From: Solenopsis invicta
Lineage: Eukaryota; Arthropoda; Insecta; Hymenoptera; Formicidae
Direction of reading: 5' to 3'
DNA length: 64,000 nt
Assembly (NCBI RefSeq): GCF_016802725.1
Contig: NC_052673.1
Span: 3,974,037 to 4,038,036, forward strand
In this document: piece by piece, positions 56,577 to 64,000 of the stretch
Layout of the letters: each line of letters opens with the position of its first letter
How positions within the stretch are numbered: the stretch's first letter is position 1
The notes under the pieces: model-generated
Seen by the model: the letters and a program-made list of their open reading frames with translations, nothing else
What the model was told of the DNA's origin: nothing
Database searches by the model: none
Translations under genes and position numbers: made by a program

Positions 56577-57462
56577 CATAATATAAATTACGTAAACTTT
56601 ATCATGTTGCAGTGTTATATTACTGTTTGCAGATGTGTAATCAGAGGTAATTGTATTTAAAAACAACTTAATACTGCATTTAAAACCAAAAAATAATTTA
56701 AAAAATCGGTTTTATTTTTTTTACACATTTCACCAAATTGAAAAAACTGAAAAAAATGTTGAATATATGTCATATGACTTATTTACTAAATTTTTTTAAA
56801 AAAACCTAATTTTGTAGATCAAAAAAATTGGGATTCCAAAAATTCTAGATTTTTTTAAAAACAGATTTTTTATCAAAATCGAAAAAAATAAAAGCTTATA
56901 TACAGGGTGTTTCAGACCACCCGTACACCCCTTTTCTCTTCGCAGGATTAGGACCAATCAAAAATATGTTCAGAAGAAAGTTGTAGGGTTTCAAAAGATC
57001 TATTCAATGATCTTATCAGTTTGACCTTGGATGGCGTCGCCAAGGTCAGATCGAAATCACATTAAGTTTTTTAAATGGAACACCCTATTTTTGATTCCAG
57101 AATCTAATAGCTGGTGTCAAGACCTTTCCAAAACACTATAAGAATGTTTATTTTCGTTGACTACTTTCCGAGTTGTGCGGCTTGAAAGTTACACTACCGC
57201 CAGCATCAGCATTACTCAAGATGTACCATGTGGTGGTTACTTAGTCGGATTTAATCTTGTGTGTGGGTGTGTGCATACGTGCATGCGTATGTGTATGGGG
57301 GAGGAAAAGGGGAGTCAAAGTTTTATGTACTCTGCTTTTGTTTATTAACTGGATTGATTATGTTTGATGATCAATCATGTCCAGATTGACTGTATGCATT
57401 TTCCCGTGCTTAGCATTATCCAGAATGAACGACGTGGACGTGACGAGAATTTCATCCCATTG

Positions 57463-57625
57463 GGGTGCTTGATTCACGTGAGTCCCCTTGCCTCTCACGT
57501 TTGGGGTGCTTGATTCACGTGAGTCCCCTTGCCTCTCACGTTTGGGGTGCTTGATTCACGTGAGTCCCCTTGCCTCTCACGTTTGGGGTGCTTGATTCAC
57601 ATGAGTCCCCTTGCCTCTCACGTTC
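57463..57625 (-). repeat. 41-bp minisatellite, four copies, same unit as at 47943
   Basis: Read on the minus strand the unit is CGTGAGAGGCAAGGGGACTC followed by ACGTGAATCAAGCACCCCAAA. It lies about 25 bases after the stop of the transposase and in its sense orientation. Copies are almost identical. Confidence 0.95.
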
Positions 57626-57649
57626 GGGAATGAATGAGTGTATGTTTTG

Positions 57650-58706
57650 TTAAGCGACTAAATGTTCAAAGTGAGCACCATTCTCTGCGATGCAAGCATC
57701 AACTCTATTTTGAAAATCATTGGTTGCTCGAAGAATTTCCTCGGCACGCAAGGATCGAATTGCTTCACTTATTCTACGAATCATATTATCCCTCGTAGTC
57801 GGACGTTCATGATAGACCACGTTTTTTATCCTTCCCCAGAAATAATAATCAAGGACGGTGAGATCTGGTGATCGGGGTGGATAATTGATTGGACCGTATT
57901 TGCCTATCCACTTGTCGGGGAACATAGTATTTAATGCCGCACGAGCAACTCTCGATGTATGAGACGGACATGCATCTTGTTGGAACCACATGTTCAGGCG
58001 CAATTGCAGAGGAATATTTTCTAGTAAGACAGGAAGATCTGTCATTATCAAGGCGGAATATCTATCACCGTTTAGATTTTCGTCAAAGAAAACAGGACCT
58101 ATGATTTGACTTCCAATAATTCCACACCAAACATTGACTTTCCAAATGGTTTGATGATCTACTTCTCTCAACCAGTGAGGATTATTTTGTGCCCAATAAC
58201 GAGAGTTCCAAGTATTAACAGATCCATCACTTTTAAGTGTACATCCGTCAGAAAATAAAATTTTCAAGTGGAAATCAAGTGGTTGCTGTCTTATAAAGTT
58301 GCAAAAGTCTCTGTCTAATATCGTTATAATTCAACGCTTGATGAACAGACATTCTGTAAGGGTGAAATTTGTTATTTTTTAGAATGCGCCAAACACTGAT
58401 TTTACTAACACCAGAATCTTGTTCTCGTCGTCTTAAAGAATCATAAGGGTTCAATTCTGTCGATGCAAGAATTTCCACTGTTCTTTCATCCATAATCGGA
58501 CGACGAATTTGTGTACCTTTGTTATGTTGAGGCTGAACGACACCTTTAATTTTGATTCGTTTAGCCAAACGTGAAAAAACATTTCGCGAGTGAGGAGTCC
58601 GATCAGGATAACGTTCCCGCCACAATCTTTCCGCTGCAATGAATGTACCTCGACACTCACCTAAAATTAGCAGCATATCATATGCTTCTTCATTGGAATA
58701 GGACAT
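57650..58706 (-). pseudogene. DD41D (rosa-like) transposase, one break
   Basis: Start at 58706 (MSYSNEEAYDMLLILGECRG). The N-terminal helix-turn-helix resembles the DUF4817-type domain (AAERLWRERYPDRTPHSRNVFSRLAKRI). It is open to 58275; a short break follows, and the catalytic part is open from 58267: KILFSDGCTLKSDGSVNTWNSRYW with the first Asp, MWFQQDACPSHTS with the second, and PPRSPDLTVLDYYFWG with the third. The spacing between the second and third Asp is 41 residues. About 350 residues in total. The only defect I see is the interruption near 58270, so the copy is close to intact. Confidence 0.88.
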
Positions 58707-59138
58707 GGCTAAATAAACCTAGACTAATAAAGAGGGTCGGATTTTTGTTGCGCGATTGATACTGATATGACGGTTATTGAAGACGTAGGTGACAAGTTTG
58801 AGAGAGTTATTGTCAGTCGTGTTGAGTTGAGTCACAATAGCGTTGTGGTGAATACATCTCTACTACATTCTATGCAAATAACAATATGTATAAAATCACG
58901 AGTTAGACATTGTTACGCAGAAAGCCGCGCTCGTTATTGCTCGTGTGCTACCGTTAAAGTAATAATGTAATTACATAATATTATGAAATACATATGTATG
59001 TGACTATCTACGGTCGCGACAGCTAACTTTCACGATTTTTCATGATCTGTTTTTGTTGGCCCGGCTCGCGTGTTTACTTTCTTTGTGTCGGCTGCACGGC
59101 TTTCTGCGTAACGCGTGATTTTATATTGTTATTTACAT
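58707..59138. other. Internal non-coding part of the DD41D transposon
   Basis: Lies between the transposase start and the right inverted repeat. It presumably contains the promoter, but no motif could be assigned. Confidence 0.4.
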
Positions 59139-59865
59139 GGTGTTGGCGGTAGTGTAACTTTCAAGCCGCACAACTCGGAAAGTAGTCAACGAAAATAAAC
59201 TTTCTTGTAGTGTTTTGGAAAGGTCTTGACACCAGCTATTAGATTCTGGAATCAAAAATAGGGTGTTTCATTTAAAAAACTTAATGTGATTTCGATCTGA
59301 CCTTGGCGACGCCATCCAAGGTCAAACTGATAAGATCATTGAATAGATCTTTTGAAACCCTACAACTTTCGTCTGAACATATTTTTGCTTGGTCCTAATC
59401 CTGCGAAGAGAAAAGGGGTGTACGGGTGGTCTGAAACACCCTGTATATGGTTACCTTTACAATCATGAATTTTTTTGTAAAGGTTAATTTAGATTTAGCG
59501 GAAAAAAAATATTAATAAAAAATCACATTTCTTACGATATCTCAAAATTGTGAGGGTTTTTTGAAATAAAGATTGGCACAAAATTTTTATCTGTCTGGGT
59601 GGATATTTTGCTCTATATAACGGTTGATTACGCGCACAGCCCAAAATCACTCTCCTTATTACACTATACTCTGTTTACAATTTAACTTATATTTGTTTTG
59701 AACTTCTTATAAACAATCTTTTATTTTTTATAAAAAAGATTTACGTACACTTAAGAATCTATTTGAAAATAAACTTGATATTTTTTACTAGTATTCGAGA
59801 TACGTAAAAAAGATGGAATAATTTATAAAATATAATAATAAAGAAAATATAAATTATGCTTAAAG

Positions 59866-60239
59866 GTGGAAAGGCTAAGGAAAGAATGCGAAAATTCAAA
59901 TTTGTCAGCTCAGAAACTAAAAGAGGAGCTAGAAGCCCTAAAATTTCGTTACGAATCAGGATTAAATGTGATGAACAATACTAATAAAAATCTTAATCAA
60001 GAAAATCAGATTAATGAGTTGGATAAGGAACGAATAGAGAAAAGAAGAAAAAAACGAGATGCAGCTCTACAAGATGTTTTAAAAAGATTAGAAAAACTGA
60101 CAATCGGTGGAGAAGAAATTGGTAATACAGAATTGAAAAAAAGAAGAGAGAAGAGAAGGAGGAAACTGGAAGCTCTTGTAGGAGCATTGGGAGACAATGA
60201 TGCTAATGGTAGTGTTTTCCAAGTATACGGTCAACTAAG
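59866..60239 (+). CDS. Kinesin-2 motor (KIF17/OSM-3-like), coiled-coil stalk exon
   Basis: The acceptor is CTTAAAG before 59866 and the reading is in phase 0 with the previous exon. It encodes VERLRKECENSNLSAQKLKEELEALK, a heptad-like stalk. RKKRDAALQDVLKRLEKLTIGGEEIGNTELKKRREKRRRKLEAL follows; the GGEExGNxxLK phrase resembles the KIF17 stalk and supports KIF17/OSM-3 rather than KIF3A/B. The donor is CTAAG|GTTTGT at 60240. Further exons must lie beyond the window. The exon is uninterrupted. Confidence 0.85.
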
Positions 60240-61158
60240 GTTTGTTTATTTAAGATCATATTCAATGTTTATTTAAGAGTAATTAAGTTTGTTTTCTATT
60301 CTTGCAATAGACTGCACTGGAACATCTCTTCTCGTTTTGCTAACTTTCAAACGTACACCTATTTTACTTTAAGTAAACACTATCTCAGAAAGTTCAGGAA
60401 CAAAAAATAAACAGATTATAAGTCAGAATTAAAATTATTTGGAGAAAACACATTCCTTTAAAAAATCATTTTAAAAACTTTTTTTATTATATACTATAAT
60501 GAAAAGTAGTTCTTACTAGGATAAGTATTGCTTGTTAAAAAAAAAATATATATAAAAAAGATATAAAATATGATTATATTTAAAGGACAATAAATGACAA
60601 AAATAACAATAACGTAGATAATTCACATTGTTTTTACACTCATTAAAATATAAGCATAAAAATGTAGGTTATTTTATGACACTGTTAAACAAAAGAAAAG
60701 AAAATAGTAACACTGTGCAATTTTTTATATTTTACATAATCAAGAGGCGTAATCGCGCCGCGCGCCATAGTGCGAGCGAAGCGAACCAACCCTCTTCTAC
60801 CCGAGTCAACGAATTTCAAGCATACGAGATTATCAGATCTCAGTAACGGCTGAACCAATCAAGTTTTGAGTAGTCTCAATCAATAGCTTGACTACAAATT
60901 GTATAATAAAAGTGTTTTTATTTTTTCTCTTCGTGTCCTACGTGCGAACATATCGTGACGCAAAGTCCAAAATCTCGGAAATTTTAAGTAAAAAACGTCG
61001 TCATCATCGCCAAGCAAATTTTCTCGAGCACACGTTTTTGACACAGTGGCGCTCGCTACTGCACTATCAGCCCGCATTCATACGACCATGTGATACATCA
61101 CGTGACTGCGACCATGATTGCCGCGATATGTCAGGTTTTCTAACCTGTAACCTAAATC
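60240..61158. other. Non-coding, start of the next kinesin intron
   Basis: AT-rich. No gene or element end was recognised. Confidence 0.4.
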
Positions 61159-61443
61159 GACAATAACATCTCGGTTCGCGGGGCAGAGCGACACTTTTTT
61201 TCTGCCGAATTTGTTCGTCTCGTAGAAAAATGAGTTGGATGAACCTACTAATAAATACGTGCAGTTAAAAAAATATATTTTGCATTAACTAGATTTAATA
61301 TTATATTATACTCTTACGAGTGCTACGTATCAATTTTTTCAAGTCAATAATATCTCGGTTCGCGGGGCAGACGGCACTATTTTTTGCCGAATTTGTTTGT
61401 GGTGCTAAAACGCGTTGAATGAGCCTACAATAAATATGTACAT
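61159..61443. repeat. Direct duplication of a 95-base segment
   Basis: CAATAACATCTCGGTTCGCG with GGGGCAGA and CCGAATTTGTTCGT (61162-61255) recurs as CAATAATATCTCGGTTCGCG with CCGAATTTGTTTGT (61348-61440). Both end in AATAAATA-type sequence. Non-coding. Confidence 0.75.
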
Positions 61444-61489
61444 ACATAGAATGTGTATACATGAAATATTTAACAAATATACACATGTA

Positions 61490-62811
61490 CGAGGTGTGTT
61501 CAAAAAGTATCGCGAATTTTGTGTTTTTTCAAAAATTATTTATTTATTCATGAATATCTATTTTGTCCCCTTCAAAGTAATCCCCATGAGATATTATACA
61601 CTTGTGCCAACGGTTTTTCCAATCTTCGAAGCACTTCAAAAAATCATTTTTTTTTATCTTGTTCAGCTCCTCCTTCGATGCCGTCTTTATCTCGTCAAGC
61701 GTAGCGTAACGTCGTCCTTTCATGGGCCTCTTCAGTTTAGGGAACAAGAAAAAGTCACAGGGGGCCAGATCTGGGGAATACGGTGGCTGCGGCATCATTA
61801 GTGTGTTGTTTTTGGCCAAAAAGTCGCGCACAAGCAACGATGTGTGAGCAGGGGCGTTATCGTGGTGCAAAAGCCAATTTTTGTTCTTCCACAAATCCGG
61901 GCGTTTCTGGCGGATTGCTTCGCGCAAATTGCGCATAACTTGCAGGTAATATTCCTTATTGACCGTTCTACCCTGTGGCAAGAACTCATGATGCACCACG
62001 CCCCTGCAATCGAAGAAAACTGTCAGCAAAACTTTCACATTCGACCGAACTTGGCGCGCTTTTTTCGGTCTTGATTCGTGCGGCAGCTTCCATTGAGATG
62101 ATTGAGCTTTGGTTTCCACGTCATAACCATAAACCCACGATTCGTCACCAGTTATGACCCTCTGGAGCAAATTTGGGTCGTCGCGGACAGAGTCCAACAT
62201 CTCATTAGCAATGTTCATGCGATGCTGTTTTTGGTCGCAATTGAGCAATTTTGGTACGAATTTCGCGGCGACCCGTCTCATGCCCAAATCATTGATAAAA
62301 ATCGAATGGCACGAGCCAATCGATATGTTTAGGTCCTCAGCAACTTCTCTAACGGTGATTCGACGATTGGCCAATACCATTTTCTCCACTTCATTAATTT
62401 TTTCGTCTGTTGTTGAAGTGCTCGGGCGTCCGGCACGCTCTTCGTCGTTCACATCTTCTCGGCCTTCTGAGAACATTTTGTACTACCGATAAACGTTGCT
62501 TCGGTCCAAGGTAGCTTCTCCGTATGCCACAGTCAACATTCGGAATGCATCCGCGCACTTAATTTCGTTTTTCACACAAAATTTGATACAGGTTCTTTGA
62601 TCCATTTTTTTGAATAGGTAAAAATCGAAGACGATCCAAAACACGCGCAAGCAAAGCAGCTGTCAACAATTAAGTGAACATTCAAAATGGCCGAGCTTGT
62701 CGGCATAAGTGAGAGACATGAGTACCAACATAACGCCACAAAAAGATCGAAATTCGAATATACGTAACCCGCGAAAATTCAAAATTCGCGATACTTTTTG
62801 AACACACCTCG
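61490..62811 (-). mobile_element. mariner, copy 2 of a pair
   Basis: TA at 61488-61489 and 62812-62813. The ends are CGAGGTGTGTTCAAAAAGTA as in copy 1. Size is 1322 bp. It differs from copy 1 mainly by a 12-base deletion and scattered single bases. Confidence 0.95.
61544..62605 (-). pseudogene. mariner transposase, copy 2, single nonsense codon
   Basis: Start at 62605 (MDQRTCIKFCVKNEI). The only defect I see is TGG to TAG at Trp41 (VYRW in copy 1). After it 310 residues are open to the stop at 61544, including GDESWVYGYDVETK, HHDNAPAHTS and YSPDLAPCDFFLF, so the DD34D triad is complete. Four codons present in copy 1 (MKTS after KLKR) are missing here. The full length would be about 353 residues, normal for mariner. 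Confidence 0.93.
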
Positions 62812-62970
62812 TATATTGCATGGATGTACAGTGTACATACAACGCGTTGCATTTGACTATACCTACGATATCCAATGTACGTCGTTTGTGTATCACTGTA
62901 TGTGCATATAATATCCACTGAAGTATATGCAATATATATACATTGCATGTTAAAATGTTTACTGAGTATA

Positions 62971-63426
62971 CAGGATGTCAGATAACTACCGCCCGTGGTT
63001 TCGTGGATTGATAGATCAAGTAAAACTGAGCAGAAAAGTTCTTTACCATTTTTTAATATTTGCCATAGTTAACGAAATAAAAATTAATAAAGTTTGCAAA
63101 TAAACGCTTATCACCACGCACAAGGATCGCCCGCCAGTCGCCGAGACGTTGGCAGCCGCGGGTATAGGCGCGGCGCGGTGCGGTAAGGATGGAAAAGCAG
63201 CAGTAGCTGTGGCCTGCGAGCGGCGCGGCAAGGAGGGAGAAGGCTGTCCCAGCTGCCTACGTCTCGGTGGGCCGTCCTTGCGCGCGGTGATACGCGCTTA
63301 TTCGCAGATTTTATTAATTTTTTTTCGTTAACTATGGCAAATATTAAAAAATGGTAAAGGACTTTTCTGCTCAGTTTTACTTGATCTATCAATCCACGAA
63401 ACCACGGGCGGTTACCTGACACCCTG
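62971..63426. mobile_element. 456-bp foldback MITE with TA duplication
   Basis: TA at 62969-62970 and 63427-63428. Arms of about 150 bases are inverted copies: CAGGATGTCAGATAACTACC at the left and the complement of CAGGGTGTCAGGTAACCGCC at the right, followed by GTGGTTTCGTGGATTGATAG. The centre is GC-rich. No transposase. The first bases resemble the ends of the DD41D element at 56903, so that type of transposase may mobilise it. Confidence 0.88.
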
Positions 63427-63500
63427 TATACACACACACGCACACGCACACGCACACGCACGCGCACGCGTACGCGCGCGCGCACACACACGCACACAGG
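63427..63500. repeat. (AC)n/(CGCA)n microsatellite
   Basis: Directly follows the right TA of the MITE. Confidence 0.9.
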
Positions 63501-64000
63501 GGTTTGACAAAATAATATGAACATCTATACTGACTCCGAAAAATAAGCGTAATTCAAAAGAGTTATCGAGACTGTCAACCTAACACGCGCCGGGTCTTAT
63601 ATCGCCGGAACGTATATTATTAAGTAAGCAACAGTGTACACAACCATAGAAATATATTTACGAGAAATAGAAAAGAAAAACGTGTCCAGTCTCTATCCAG
63701 CTACCTCAGATATTCTCGTGGATCCTCATCTTTTGGACAACTTCAATCCCTATTTACTATTATATTATTTTGCTTGTAACTACCGCGGGGTATAACAAAC
63801 TGAAAAACAGATTTTGGAGATAAATTGATAATAAATTTTGAAACTGTAAGTCAATAATTTTATATGAAAGTCTATATGATAATTATATTTTTTATATTTA
63901 ATACTTATACATTATTTGAAAAATTTAATTACAGAAATGAAAAAATACATGAAATAAGTAATTAAAGTTGAAAAACTGTGTAAAATTTTATTTTTTTAAA
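63501..64000. other. Non-coding sequence to the window end
   Basis: AT-rich, presumably kinesin intron. No exon of the kinesin tail was recognised. Confidence 0.4.

Larger units (their letters stand above)
56903..59443 (-). mobile_element. DD41D Tc1/mariner-like transposon with about 305-bp inverted repeats
   Basis: TA at 56901-56902 and 59444-59445. The inverted repeats (56903-57208 and 59139-59443) begin CAGGGTGTTTCAGACCACCC and include GACCTTGG...CCAAGGTC. The repeat copy at 50620-51205 lacks this insert, and aligning the two confirms the TA duplication base by base. The interior holds one transposase in two pieces and a 41-bp minisatellite. Confidence 0.95.
42870..59865 (+). other. Kinesin intron, 17.0 kb
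   Basis: GT at 42870-42871 and the acceptor CTTAAAG before 59866. Both boundaries are phase 0. Most of it consists of transposons listed separately. Confidence 0.85.

Overview
This 64-kb window is eukaryotic and almost certainly from an insect. An ant or another hymenopteran is my inference, from the density of mariner elements, an R1-type LINE and a strongly purine-biased LINE. I see one host gene. It lies on the + strand as three exons of a kinesin-2 family motor protein (29905-30381, 42548-42869, 59866-60239), most like KIF17/OSM-3. The first part of the motor domain, including the P-loop, and the C-terminal tail are not in the window. The exons are separated by introns of 12.2 kb and 17.0 kb, and everything before 29905 is probably further intron. 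Nearly all the rest is transposable-element (TE) sequence in nested layers.

Left part (1-29.9 kb). A DIRS-type tyrosine-recombinase retroelement (1-5817) is split by a piggyBac with exact TTAA duplications (2293-4948). A pair of strong foldback hairpins follows (5969-6366). A second, decayed piggyBac (about 6367-10485) is split by a mauritiana-like mariner (7102-8395). Its 3' flank carries a Gypsy element with both LTRs and a 5-bp GTTTC duplication (10490-16371), and that Gypsy is itself split by an irritans-like mariner (11419-12708). Then come an LTR-like fragment, a broken piece of a type-B DNA polymerase of Polinton/virus type (17373-17960, minus), and a purine-rich LINE (about 18130-23420) split by a third mariner and a 145-bp MITE. 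A hAT-like element follows (23421-27422) with a foldback MITE in its intron, then the 3' half of an R1-type LINE (27424-28660, minus).

Intron between exons 1 and 2 (30.4-42.5 kb). It holds a 129-bp TTAA MITE, an inverted pair of unclassified 300-bp repeats, a 4.1-kb TATA-flanked element containing an LTR-type insertion, a Penelope-like element with RT and GIY-YIG remnants plus a hammerhead-like motif about 1.5 kb downstream, solo LTR-like blocks, microsatellites, and an 860-bp foldback whose arms contain tRNA-like promoter modules.

Intron between exons 2 and 3 (42.9-59.9 kb). It holds a 4.04-kb DNA transposon with about 520-bp terminal inverted repeats and a nearly intact transposase I cannot firmly name, one of two near-identical mariners (the other is downstream of exon 3 at 61490-62811), a canonical hammerhead core on the minus strand, a further mariner (54010-55267), and a DD41D Tc1/mariner element (56903-59443) whose insertion is proved by an empty-site copy elsewhere in the window. 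The most unusual observation is that the same 41-bp minisatellite sits directly 3' of, and in the same sense as, the transposase genes of two unrelated DNA transposons (47943-48190 and 57463-57625).
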